Shown here: in pieces, positions 17,655 through 24,820 of the stretch | How the letters are laid out: every line of letters begins with the position of its first letter | How positions within the stretch are numbered: the first letter of the stretch is position 1 | Source: a bacterium | GTDB lineage: Bacteria > UBP6 > UBA1177 | Length of the DNA: 59,095 nt | Reading direction: 5' to 3' | NCBI GenBank assembly: GCA_017963125.1 | Contig: JAGCUA010000011.1 | Span: 1 to 59,095 of the forward strand | The notes under the pieces: generated by a model | What the model was told of the DNA's origin: nothing | The model's database searches: none | The model's input: the letters and a program-made list of their open reading frames with translations, nothing else | Translations under genes and position numbers: made by a program

Positions 17655-18332
17655 ATGAACAGCACTTTTTACAGCGATTTGGAAAATATATTCTCTAAAT
17701 CAAGACTTTCGGCCTATAAAAAGGACTCGGCTGATGATAAAACCGCTTTAGCTCGCTACTTATATAATATTGAATTATGCAAATCATTGTATGTTCCACT
17801 GAATGTTTTTGAAATTTCTCTGCGCAATACTATTGATAAATCGCTTTGTACTTTTGCCGGGAATAGTGATTGGTATGACACTCTTCCATTTGACAGCAGT
17901 AGTAAAAACAAAATTTCTGAAGCAAAAAAGAAAATATGCAAAAAAGGAAAAGCTTTGACTCACGACAGAATCGTTGCCGAATTTACTCTCGGATTCTGGA
18001 CTTCAATAATAACAACACGCTATTCTCAGGCAGCTTTTCAAAGTTATATCATCAAAAATAATTTAAAAAAATGTCCTGCTTCATCCAAAAATATAAAAAA
18101 TTTGCAGCAAATTTTTGAAAAAATGCGAATTCTCAGAAACAGCGTTTCGCATTACGAGCGGATTCTTCATTGGAAAGACTTACCACAGCAGCACAACCAA
18201 CTTTTAGAATGCATAAAATGGCTTGATGAATCAGCTTTTCAACTTTTATCCGAGATCGATTTCTTTGATTACATTTTTAGTGCCGGTGTAAATCCATTTC
18301 TTGTGCTTGTTTCAAAGAAATGGAATCGGTGA
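17655..18332 (+). CDS. Abi_2-like HEPN protein (abortive infection type)
   Basis: 225 residues from ATG 17655 (CGGAG ten bases upstream; the longer frame to 17598 runs into the structured upstream sequence). Features fit the Abi_2/AbiD-AbiF family: an early Arg/Tyr-rich helix (LARYLYNIELCKSLYVPLNVFEISLRN in outline), GFWTSI, and near residue 170 the motif R-N-S-V-S-H-Y-E-R, the R-N-x3-H signature of HEPN ribonucleases. Such proteins are toxin-like RNases that block phage by stopping growth. The gene is bracketed by composite repeats at 17131 and 18341. Target RNA and control by the upstream RNA are inferred only. Confidence 0.75.
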   Translation: MNSTFYSDLENIFSKSRLSAYKKDSADDKTALARYLYNIELCKSLYVPLNVFEISLRNTIDKSLCTFAGNSDWYDTLPFDSSSKNKISEAKKKICKKGKALTHDRIVAEFTLGFWTSIITTRYSQAAFQSYIIKNNLKKCPASSKNIKNLQQIFEKMRILRNSVSHYERILHWKDLPQQHNQLLECIKWLDESAFQLLSEIDFFDYIFSAGVNPFLVLVSKKWNR

Positions 18333-18340
18333 TCAGAAAA

Positions 18341-18428
18341 AAATAGGTCTTCGTCCAACTCGTCATGTTGAGCAAAGCGAAACATCTCTGACCTTTAACG
18401 GAAATGGTAATTATTTTGGGGAGTTATT
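18341..18428 (+). repeat. Dispersed composite repeat, copy 2 (short form)
   Basis: Starts a few bases after the Abi gene stop. It has the AAAAAATAGG, GTCATGTTGAGCAAAGCGAA, AACGGAAATGG and ATTTTGGGGAGTTATT blocks of copies 1 and 3 but lacks the 22-bp palindrome and the CTCCAGTGTGGCGA block. Same orientation as the other copies. Confidence 0.75.
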
Positions 18429-18470
18429 CTTGGCTGACACCGGCTTCCGCTTGCTCGCAATTAAACTGGT

Positions 18471-19442
18471 TTAAAGAACAAGTTCTTGATGTTTCAATAA
18501 ATTTTCAATTAGCGATCTGTATATTTCGTGGTCTGCCGTTGTCGTAATAGAACAGACTTTGTTTCCAGCATCTTTCGATGATGCTCCACAGTGGTAGATT
18601 TTTTCATTTTCAGTGCCGAAATCGAGAATGATGTATCTGTCATGGAAAATACCGTCTGTCTTTTTGAAAGAAACCGAAATCTGCGGATATTCCTTAATGA
18701 AATCATCGAGTTCTTTCTTGTGCAGACCGTGATGTATGTTGTCTGAAAATATCGTGATATCCACATTTTTCTTTACTGACTTCAGCAGAACGAGGGTTTT
18801 TAAACTGATATAATTGTCAATCACAAAGATACTTTTTTCTGCCAAGGCATAAATCTGCTGATAAGCGAGATCAGCTTCGACGACTTTTTCATTTAAAAAG
18901 AGAAAATCCTTTTTTATTCCATTATTGCTGAAATCTTCAATAATTCTGGCGACATCAGCTTTTACAGCAACAATATCCGTCTTCATTTCAGCAATTTCTT
19001 TCATATTTTGCGAAGTCTGGATTGCGAGTTTTGCAATTTCGTCATAACCGATAAAATTTTCCCTTTCAATGATGAAATCCTTCATCGTTTTGAAAAGACG
19101 TATCAGGATTTTGCTCTGTTTGATAGCCAGATCGCCGCGTAAAACAGTCATCAGCATATAGATTCCCTGCTCTGTAAAAGCGTAAGGATTGGTTCTGCTC
19201 ATGGTACTGAAATTTGCGGTCAAAATTTTTGACCGCAAATTTTGGGTTTCATATTCATTCAGTTGAAATCTGAAATCATCTTCAAATTTCTCAATATTAT
19301 TCTTAACTTGTTGATTGAATGCCTTGACTGAATAACCATATATTTCAGCCAGATCGAAGTCCAGCATCACCTGCATCCCGCGGATCGTGTAGATTTTTGA
19401 CCGCAAATCATTCTCGTTATGAATTACTATCTCGTTTTCCAT
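18471..19442 (-). CDS. ORF6N-domain protein with C-terminal phospholipase-D-like domain
   Basis: 323 residues from ATG 19442; a TTG two codons upstream is also possible, and no strong ribosome site is visible for either. N-terminus (about 10-115): ORF6N/KilA-N-type DNA-binding domain (YTIRGMQVMLDFDLAEIYG, FRFQLNEYE, NPYAFTEQGIYML), common in phage antirepressors and defence islands. Middle: a coiled region. C-terminus (about 190-323): a PLD-like fold with FHDRYIILDF, which fits H-x-R-x4-D where classic PLD nucleases have H-x-K-x4-D, and KIYHCGASSKDAG downstream. Only one such motif is present, so a dimer would be needed for catalysis. Function may be DNA-targeted defence or regulation. Confidence 0.8.
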   Translation of the reverse strand: MENEIVIHNENDLRSKIYTIRGMQVMLDFDLAEIYGYSVKAFNQQVKNNIEKFEDDFRFQLNEYETQNLRSKILTANFSTMSRTNPYAFTEQGIYMLMTVLRGDLAIKQSKILIRLFKTMKDFIIERENFIGYDEIAKLAIQTSQNMKEIAEMKTDIVAVKADVARIIEDFSNNGIKKDFLFLNEKVVEADLAYQQIYALAEKSIFVIDNYISLKTLVLLKSVKKNVDITIFSDNIHHGLHKKELDDFIKEYPQISVSFKKTDGIFHDRYIILDFGTENEKIYHCGASSKDAGNKVCSITTTADHEIYRSLIENLLKHQELVL

Positions 19443-19566
19443 ATCCAAAGACCAAAAACAAATTTTAACAACAAACTTATATTATAATTTGAGTTTTTAT
19501 CAATAAAATTTAATTTAACACGCTATTTTATTTCAGCATAATTTCAAAATTCTTGCCTAAGAATTT

Positions 19567-19763
19567 GTAGAGACGTCATACTATGGCGTCTCTGACCTCA
19601 TCCCTGACCCTTCTCCAGTGTGGCGAAGGGAACGGAAACAGACCGTAGAGGCGTTTCCTGAAACGTCTCGCGAAATCAGAAAAAAATAGGGCTACTGTCA
19701 TGTTGAGCAAAGCGAAACATCTCTGACCTTGAACGGAAATGGGAATTATTTTGGGGAGTTATT
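19567..19763 (+). repeat. Dispersed composite repeat, copy 3 (long form)
   Basis: Contains an imperfect hairpin (AGAGACGTCATAC with GGCGTCTCT), the CTCCAGTGTGGCGA block, a degenerate palindrome (GAGGCGTTTCC with GAAACGTCTC), then GTCATGTTGAGCAAAGCGAA and the GGGAATTATTTTGGGGAG block. It lies between the ORF6N gene (upstream side) and the second Abi gene (3' side). The whole interval 19443-19786 otherwise holds only AT-rich sequence. Confidence 0.75.
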
Positions 19764-19786
19764 GTTTTTGGCTCGCCCGCATTATG

Positions 19787-20665
19787 TTACAGAATATCCT
19801 GCCAATTATCGCAGAATCCGTAGTATCTCAGTGAAACAAACGGGAGTTTTTCGGATAAATCGATAATTTCCTTTTTCATTGAATCAAATTCTTCCGGTTT
19901 GAGCAGACGCTTCATAATCAGCACAAAACCAAAAAGATGAGCATTGTCAATTACGCCGTCTTTTACTCTGAGCAATGAAAGTTCTTTTTTATTCAGCCAT
20001 GGTTTTTGTTCAAAAAGCCTGTTGAAGAGACGGCTGCCGTGAGCGCAGAGATTTCTGATAATCGTCAGGCTGTGCATGAAACTTTTCAATAATTCCGCTC
20101 CTTTTTTTCGAAGCCCGAAAGAATCCGCAACCGCACTTTGTATTTTTAATTCCGAAATTGAATACAGAAACGAAATATCGGATATGGTCAATAAATCCAC
20201 ATAAGCCCATAGCGGAATCTGATCCTGATGCAAATCTTCAATAAAATGCTTTAGATACGGCTCATGTGGAAGACGTGCTGCTTTTTGTTTTTCTGCCTTT
20301 GCAATTATTTCGCGATACTTGACCTGATCCGAAAAATGCGCTGAATCCAAATAACCTGTAGCTCCGTAACATTTTGTAAATTCGTATGAATAAAGAGATT
20401 TCACGGCAACTTCTATCAGCTCGATATAACGCAGTAAAATATGCCTGAGTGCATGGTCAAAATCATAAATATCGACAATATTCTGAAATGTTGCGCCTTG
20501 ATTGAACACATCGTGAGAACGCAAAGTCAAAGAATAACCGCTGATTCTGTAGTAATTATTACGCAAAAGAAAATCCGAAGCTCTTTTTTCATCGGGAATA
20601 TCAAGACCCCGTCTTTTCAGAATCCCGATTTGTTCTTCGATTGTTTTGAATTCTTTAGATCCCAT
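19787..20665 (-). CDS. Abi_2 family protein (AbiD/AbiF type)
   Basis: 292 residues from ATG 20665, read as MGSKEFKTIEEQ; the frame is open to an ATG at 20704, but that stretch coincides with a repeat-containing RNA-like segment, so I prefer the later start. The protein has the Abi_2 pattern: IEEQIGILKRRGL, LLRNNYYRISGY, the DFDHALRHILLRYIELIEV helix, and late on IIRNLCAHGSRLFNR with R-N-x3-H, the HEPN ribonuclease signature. These genes abort phage infection by cleaving or binding RNA. A clear promoter lies at 20738-20765. No partner protein gene is adjacent, so control by the upstream RNA is likely. Confidence 0.85.
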   Translation of the reverse strand: MGSKEFKTIEEQIGILKRRGLDIPDEKRASDFLLRNNYYRISGYSLTLRSHDVFNQGATFQNIVDIYDFDHALRHILLRYIELIEVAVKSLYSYEFTKCYGATGYLDSAHFSDQVKYREIIAKAEKQKAARLPHEPYLKHFIEDLHQDQIPLWAYVDLLTISDISFLYSISELKIQSAVADSFGLRKKGAELLKSFMHSLTIIRNLCAHGSRLFNRLFEQKPWLNKKELSLLRVKDGVIDNAHLFGFVLIMKRLLKPEEFDSMKKEIIDLSEKLPFVSLRYYGFCDNWQDIL

Positions 20666-20731
20666 GCGGCACAGAGAAAAAACAGAACGCCCCCAAGTGT
20701 GCATGTAAAACAGAGGCCTGGGGGAGAAGTT
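20666..20731 (-). ncRNA. Candidate abiF-type leader RNA of the second Abi gene
   Basis: The transcript start expected from the promoter is about 65 bases before the ATG. In that space are two direct repeats, CTCTGTTTTACATG (20702-20715) and CTCTGTGCCGCATG (20663-20676, ending in the start codon), and a stem CCCCCA/TGGGGG (20690-20695 with 20719-20724). This layout resembles the abiF RNA motif found upstream of Abi_2 genes and the repeat RNAs of type III toxin-antitoxin systems. Not checked against a covariance model. Confidence 0.5.
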
Positions 20732-20737
20732 GCGTTA

Positions 20738-20765
20738 ATAATACACAATATCTTTTCAAAATCAA
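20738..20765 (-). promoter_or_regulatory. Promoter of second Abi gene and its leader RNA
   Basis: Minus strand TTGATT (20760-20765), 16 bp, TATTAT (20738-20743); followed by TAACGC. Fits the promoter pattern of housekeeping genes in this window. Confidence 0.65.
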
Positions 20766-20933
20766 GACTTTTTTGATTCCGATATAAAGATCATTCATTT
20801 TAAACACATAAGAAACAAGTTTGCCAAACAAAGCGCCGTTAACTTAAGAAATTCACCACAAAAGTCAAATTATTTTTAGATTTTTATTTCAATATAATTT
20901 TAGAATTTTTTCTGAGAGTTTGTGGAAGTAGTG

Positions 20934-20956
20934 GTTGTTGCAAAATTTGCAACAAC
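20934..20956. repeat. Perfect 11-bp inverted repeat
   Basis: Arms GTTGTTGCAAA (20934-20944) and TTTGCAACAAC (20946-20956) around a single A. It begins 4 bases after the stop of the small gene at 20960, so it could end that operon, although no T-run follows on the minus strand; an operator or REP-like site is an alternative. The remaining sequence 20766-20933 is AT-rich without a gene. Confidence 0.6.
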
Positions 20957-20959
20957 TGC

Positions 20960-21091
20960 TCAGCAGTCAACTCTATACATCAGCCAACGCAGCAGCTTTT
21001 TGAGTGTTCTTATTTTTGTCAGGTATTCCCGCATCGTTTTTGACGGGATCATTGCGATAATTTCGTCATTCGACGGTATTTTTTCAGTCAT
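20960..21091 (-). CDS. Small 43-residue protein, last gene of unknown operon
   Basis: ATG 21091 overlaps the TGA of the preceding gene in an ATGA arrangement, and GGAG lies about 14 bases upstream, so translation is coupled. The peptide starts MTEKIPSNDEIIAMIPSKTM, then REYLTKIRTLKKLLRWLMYR and ends VDC. It is acidic at the front and basic and helical at the back. I do not recognise it. The four-base overlap with a same-strand gene and the sensible composition argue it is real. It could be an antitoxin, immunity or adaptor protein for the 259-residue protein. Confidence 0.6.
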   Translation of the reverse strand: MTEKIPSNDEIIAMIPSKTMREYLTKIRTLKKLLRWLMYRVDC

Positions 21092-21867
21092 TTAGGGGGC
21101 TCCTGTTGATAATTTTTATAATCATCTGCTTCTCTGACGGGCTTGTTTTTGAAAAACACATCAATAACCGCATAACCCAAACCGTATTCCTCGCAATCCC
21201 ATTCACCGTCACTGTTCCAAACAGTGTGAGAATATGCAGTTATATACCCTTTGATTCCTGCAGATTTGTCACAGCTTTTTTTAACATGGAGCCTTTTATC
21301 GGTTGAATTATAATAAAATACATAATTACATTCGAAGTGTGCACCAATACCTCCATGACGATACTCTGTTTCCAAATCATCCCATTTTTTCTTAAAGATA
21401 TCCAAAGTGCTGCCCTGTATCTGCATTTTATATTCATCAAAAATGACTTTTGAAAAGCATTGTGAAAGAAACTCGTGGAAATCCGCTTCTTTTGGATCAA
21501 TGTTATTCAATGCACAATAGTCATCAAAAGCCTTATCCAATCCATGCATGTTTTTTAATTTAATAAGAAAAAAATCCACATCATTGCCTTCACATCTGAA
21601 AGACATCGAATAGTGTTTGTGATTATATACGCCTTCAAATTTCACATAATTTTTGAAATCATATATGATCCCGGGAATTATCTTCATTGACACATTGGAA
21701 AAAGCGATATCGGCATCCAATTCGAATTCCGGAATCGTTATCGTAATTTGTCCGCATTCGTCGATAAGTTCGTCTTTGACCGGATCCTGCTCGATCCAAT
21801 AAAACTCCAATTTTTTGAGCTCTTTTTTTGTTAGTGCGGGGTACTTTTTGAAATTTTCAATAGTCAT
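21088..21867 (-). CDS. Unknown protein of accessory operon
   Basis: 259 residues from ATG 21867, which has GGAG eight bases upstream; an ATG at 21879 is in frame but is itself part of that ribosome site. Soluble, acidic, without signal peptide or membrane segments. Visible segments: FYWIEQDP near the start, GQITITIPEFELDADIAFSN, HFECNYVFYYN, and a C-terminus with HTVWNSDGEWDCEEYGLGYAVIDVFF. It might adopt a beta-rich fold. It overlaps the upstream 96-residue gene by 11 bp and the downstream small gene by 4 bp, so the three proteins are made together. Not recognised; toxin, effector or sensor roles are all open. Confidence 0.65.
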   Translation of the reverse strand: MTIENFKKYPALTKKELKKLEFYWIEQDPVKDELIDECGQITITIPEFELDADIAFSNVSMKIIPGIIYDFKNYVKFEGVYNHKHYSMSFRCEGNDVDFFLIKLKNMHGLDKAFDDYCALNNIDPKEADFHEFLSQCFSKVIFDEYKMQIQGSTLDIFKKKWDDLETEYRHGGIGAHFECNYVFYYNSTDKRLHVKKSCDKSAGIKGYITAYSHTVWNSDGEWDCEEYGLGYAVIDVFFKNKPVREADDYKNYQQEPPK

Positions 21868-22147
21868 TTTTTTCTCCATTTTTACTTAAATCCAATGGTT
21901 CGCTTTCATATCCTTCCTCTATTGCCTTACGGATTTCTTCTCTGGTTTCTGCGTCTATTTCAAACAAATCTTTTTCGCCGCATACATTTTGTTTCCCAAA
22001 ATCTCTGTTTTTCAAAGTATTTTCCACGATTTTGAGATCGCCTGAATTTGATTTTTTTGTTATCCCGAAGTGTTTTTTCAGATATTTCCAATACCAGTCT
22101 TTTTCATCGCGCACCAGCGTAACACATTGTTTTTCTTCAATTTTCAT
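21857..22147 (-). CDS. Unknown 96-residue protein, first gene of accessory operon
   Basis: Start ATG 22147 lies directly at the end of a conserved leader, with CGGGGA eight bases upstream as the ribosome site. The protein is charged: an N-terminal part with RDEKDWYWKYLKKHFGI and a C-terminal part with DAETREEIRKAIEEGYESEP. No signal peptide. Size and charge are like those of antitoxins or DNA-binding regulators, but no helix-turn-helix or ribbon-helix-helix is clear. Operon order: this gene, the 259-residue protein, the 43-residue protein, all overlapping. Confidence 0.65.
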   Translation of the reverse strand: MKIEEKQCVTLVRDEKDWYWKYLKKHFGITKKSNSGDLKIVENTLKNRDFGKQNVCGEKDLFEIDAETREEIRKAIEEGYESEPLDLSKNGEKNDY

Positions 22148-22301
22148 AGTTTTTCCCCGTCTTTGGTTCTATCGCGGAATAATGGCGGCACAAATGTCAG
22201 GTCAATTATTTCGACTGAGCGAATAACGCCTGTCAAATTATTTGTGTCGCAACTTTTAAAAATTACGCAGAGATTATACAAAATCCCGATAAAAAAATCA
22301 A
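22148..22301 (-). promoter_or_regulatory. Promoter and conserved 5' leader (copy B)
   Basis: Minus strand TTGATT (22296-22301), 17 bp, TATAAT (22273-22278): a near-consensus promoter. The leader is homologous to copy A upstream of rmuC along its whole length. The long-range stem is GCGACACAAAT (22240-22250) with ATTTGTGCCGC (22185-22195). One pair is C-G here and U-G in copy A, so pairing is kept while sequence changes. Confidence 0.65.
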
Positions 22302-22359
22302 GAAAATCTGCCCTGTTTTTGGAAAAAAAGTGAAATTTTTTATTTTATGTGACGAAATG

Positions 22360-23763
22360 TTAAGATTTATACAAATCCCCGAGTTCAAACAAAATCAGGT
22401 TGTTTTTGTCGGCATTTTCGATTCCGTCAAAACCCGAGCGGCTGAAGAAACCGTATTTTCTGCAAGTAAGTCCTGCGGCATTCACCTGTCTGATTTCTTC
22501 ATCGATCATGGCTTTTGTGACCGGTGCGGAGCGGAACTTCGCTTCATAGAACGTGAAATCTTTACCGTTTTGCGTCACGATATCGAATTCGCCGTTTTTG
22601 CGGTTTACGGGGTCATCATAATAATATCTGCCGATTTTTTCGAACGGATTTTCAAGCTCGCACGCTTTATTTTTCCTGACAAGATACTGGCGGCATATTT
22701 CCTCAAAACATTTCGGAACATACTGATCTTCGAAATCCTGCTGAATAAATTTGTCGAAGAAAACATCGGGATTCATGACATTCAGGCGTGAAAGATTGCG
22801 GTAGATGTATTTGAAATAAAAAAGCGAAAGATTGTCGCAGATGTAGTAGCCGCATTTTTTCTTGTTGTTCTCGTCATTTATCGGGGCATATTTTCGGACA
22901 AGTTCCATCCGCTGGAGTTTTTCAAGAATGTCGGAAAGCGTCGGAGAACTTGAAACCGCTGATTCCGCAAGGATCTCGCTGAATTTTACTTTTCCTTTCG
23001 CGAGAGCTTCAAAAACTTCATAGGCGTTGCCCATTTTCTGGATTTCTGATTTCAGAAACATTACGACTTCGCTTTCCAGACGGCTTCCAGGGCTGGCGAT
23101 AAGGTCAATGATGTTCCGGCGGACACTTTTTCCGGAATCAATCAGCCTTGTGTAGTAAGGAACTCCGCCGAAAACCGAATAGAGGCGGACTTTGTCATCG
23201 TCGCTGAAATCCTGATAAAACAAGGCGGAATCGCCATAGTCCATCGCTTTGAGGTCAATCATCAGATCAAATCTGCCGAAAAGCGGATTCTGTTTTTCAA
23301 GAAGGTTTTTCATCGTTTCGATATACGAGCCGCAGAGGATCAGTTTCAGTTTTGACTCGTTCTTGTATTTGTCGATCATGAACTGGATGATGCTGTCAAG
23401 CCCTTTGACCACTTTCTGCAAATATGGATATTCGTCAATGACAAGCACTAATTCCTTCTGAACAGCCTGTTTGAAAACAAAATCGAGAACTTCCTCAATG
23501 CTTCTGAAGGCCAGCGGTGGAAAACCCAAAATATCTGAAATTATTTCAGAAAGTGATGCAACATTGTTCTCCTCAAAAGTCTCTTTGCTTTCAAAATAAA
23601 TAGATGTGGCAGAAATTTTGCTCAAGGAATGTTTGATCAGTTCGGTTTTGCCGATCCTGCGTCTTCCGTAAACCAAAGCTGTCTGCAAACTGTTCTTTGA
23701 ATAAAAAGCGGCTAATTTTTCAAGCTCGTTTCTGCGTCCTAAAAAGTTTTCTGAAACTGCCAT
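22360..23763 (-). CDS. AAA ATPase with C-terminal DUF234-type nuclease-like domain
   Basis: 467 residues. N-terminal ATPase of the STAND-like AAA family common in archaea and anaerobic bacteria: FLGRRNELEKL box, Walker A GRRRIGKTEL with Lys39, Walker B LVLVIDEYPYL, sensor LILCGSY. Then a winged-helix region (about 250-310) and a C-terminal DUF234-type domain with GEFDIVTQNG and FTFYEAKFRS, which looks like the Asp and Glu-x-Lys of a PD-(D/E)xK nuclease fold. Such proteins are widespread and often mobile; biochemical roles are poorly known. The start codon is embedded in a 13-bp inverted repeat that also brackets the GGAGG ribosome site, suggesting self-control. Single-gene unit at the edge of the accessory island. 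Confidence 0.85.
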   Translation of the reverse strand: MAVSENFLGRRNELEKLAAFYSKNSLQTALVYGRRRIGKTELIKHSLSKISATSIYFESKETFEENNVASLSEIISDILGFPPLAFRSIEEVLDFVFKQAVQKELVLVIDEYPYLQKVVKGLDSIIQFMIDKYKNESKLKLILCGSYIETMKNLLEKQNPLFGRFDLMIDLKAMDYGDSALFYQDFSDDDKVRLYSVFGGVPYYTRLIDSGKSVRRNIIDLIASPGSRLESEVVMFLKSEIQKMGNAYEVFEALAKGKVKFSEILAESAVSSSPTLSDILEKLQRMELVRKYAPINDENNKKKCGYYICDNLSLFYFKYIYRNLSRLNVMNPDVFFDKFIQQDFEDQYVPKCFEEICRQYLVRKNKACELENPFEKIGRYYYDDPVNRKNGEFDIVTQNGKDFTFYEAKFRSAPVTKAMIDEEIRQVNAAGLTCRKYGFFSRSGFDGIENADKNNLILFELGDLYKS

Positions 23764-23806
23764 TTTTACTCGGTTTCCTCCGACTCAACTTTTACCGAGT
23801 AAAAAT
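23762..23806 (-). promoter_or_regulatory. Inverted repeat around the ribosome site of the AAA ATPase gene
   Basis: Perfect 13-bp arms, ATTTTTACTCGGT (23762-23774) and ACCGAGTAAAAAT (23794-23806), separated by 19 bp that hold the GGAGG site. The first arm includes the A and T of the start codon. The distal arm also forms a small palindrome, TTTTAC-CGA-GTAAAA on the plus strand. Could be an operator or an RNA hairpin exposing or hiding the start. Confidence 0.65.
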
Positions 23807-23870
23807 ATGCAATAAAAATCAGGTGATTGCAAGAAAAATGCTCAGGTTTTTGGGAAAAAAAGTGAAATTT

Positions 23871-24236
23871 TTATTCTGTTGCCGGCCGGCACACTATTTT
23901 ATAGTCTTTTTTGACGAAATCGCTCCTGCCTTCCGCAAAATTCACGATATTTTTCACGAAAGATGCAACAGCCGAAGCATTTTCCCGCCATTCTTCCGAA
24001 TAAAAAACGGTATTTGCAGGATCAAATGAAAAAAGAGATTCCTTTTCGACTTCACTCAGATCTACGACTAAAACCATCGGTATTTTCATAGAAAAATCTT
24101 TGTTCGGAACAATAAAACCTTTAGATTTTGAATGTTCGAACGGTTCCGCATACCATAAAAAATCAAAGTCAAGCAGTTTTTCGAGATACCATCTGTCGAT
24201 ACCTGTGACTAAAGTGTCGGGCTGGACGGAGATCAT
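23871..24236 (-). CDS. Unknown protein coupled to carD
   Basis: 121 residues. The start ATG 24236 directly follows the carD stop (TAA then ATG), so it depends on carD translation. No signal peptide or membrane segment. It has a hydrophobic core strand (IPMVLVVDLSEVEKE) and aromatic N-terminal part (RWYLEKLLDFDFLWYAEPF). I do not recognise a family. It probably acts in the cytoplasm; a link to CarD-controlled transcription is inferred from position only. Confidence 0.65.
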   Translation of the reverse strand: MISVQPDTLVTGIDRWYLEKLLDFDFLWYAEPFEHSKSKGFIVPNKDFSMKIPMVLVVDLSEVEKESLFSFDPANTVFYSEEWRENASAVASFVKNIVNFAEGRSDFVKKDYKIVCRPATE

Positions 24237-24758
24237 TTAAGATTCCGCTTTTGCTTCTTTGGGTTCTTTTGATTTGAAACTATTGTGGATTTTGCTGACG
24301 ATTTCTTCTTTCGGAAGTTTTTCTATGATCGAAAGCTCTGTTGCAAGGATGTCTTCCGCATCGTTGAGCAGCCTTTCCTCGCCGTAACTCAACCCTTTTC
24401 TTTTTTTGAGGAACATCAGATCGGATATCACTGTTGCGACATCAGTGACTTTTCCGGTTTTCATTTTGTCCTGAAGCGATCTGTAACGCCGGTTCCAGTT
24501 CATTTTCAAAAGATCGAGATTCTTGTATTTGAAACAACTGTAAACTTCCGGAACTTCATCGATACCTATCAAACTGCGAAGTCCCATCTGTTCCGCTGAA
24601 TCAACGGGGACGATAACGACTTTCGAGCTGTCTGAAAGAATATTCACGACATAGCAGGAAACTTCGGAATTTCCCATCATTCTTGATTCGACGGAAACGA
24701 CTTTTCCGACTCCGTAATTGGGGTAAACTGCCAGATCATCGGGCTTGAACTGTTCCAT
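24237..24758 (-). CDS. carD: CarD family transcription regulator
   Basis: 173 residues from ATG 24758 (GGAGG upstream; the longer frame to 24803 crosses the -10 box and is not translated). N-terminal CarD/CdnL RNA-polymerase-interaction domain: DDLAVYPNYGVGKVVSVESR, VVIVPVDSAEQMGLR. C-terminal helical DNA-binding part: NWNRRYRSLQDKMKTGK, KKRKGLSYGEERLLNDAE. CarD binds the beta subunit and stabilises open promoter complexes, notably at rRNA promoters. The alternative, the transcription-repair factor Mfd, is excluded by length. A strong promoter lies just upstream. Confidence 0.92.
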   Translation of the reverse strand: MEQFKPDDLAVYPNYGVGKVVSVESRMMGNSEVSCYVVNILSDSSKVVIVPVDSAEQMGLRSLIGIDEVPEVYSCFKYKNLDLLKMNWNRRYRSLQDKMKTGKVTDVATVISDLMFLKKRKGLSYGEERLLNDAEDILATELSIIEKLPKEEIVSKIHNSFKSKEPKEAKAES

Positions 24759-24792
24759 TAACAACCTCCGAAAAGAGAACAAAAACGCGGCT

Positions 24793-24820
24793 ATTATACT
24801 CAAAACTCTTTGTTTGTCAA
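24793..24820 (-). promoter_or_regulatory. Promoter of carD
   Basis: Minus strand TTGACA (24815-24820), 16 bp, TATAAT (24793-24798), both consensus hexamers, followed by AGCCGCG. It lies 35 bp before the chosen carD start. Confidence 0.8.

Noticed and set aside
17131..19763. Integron-like cassette array with attC sites
   Set aside because: Genes between repeats are in both orientations, no integrase is in the window, and the repeats lack the paired core sites of attC.
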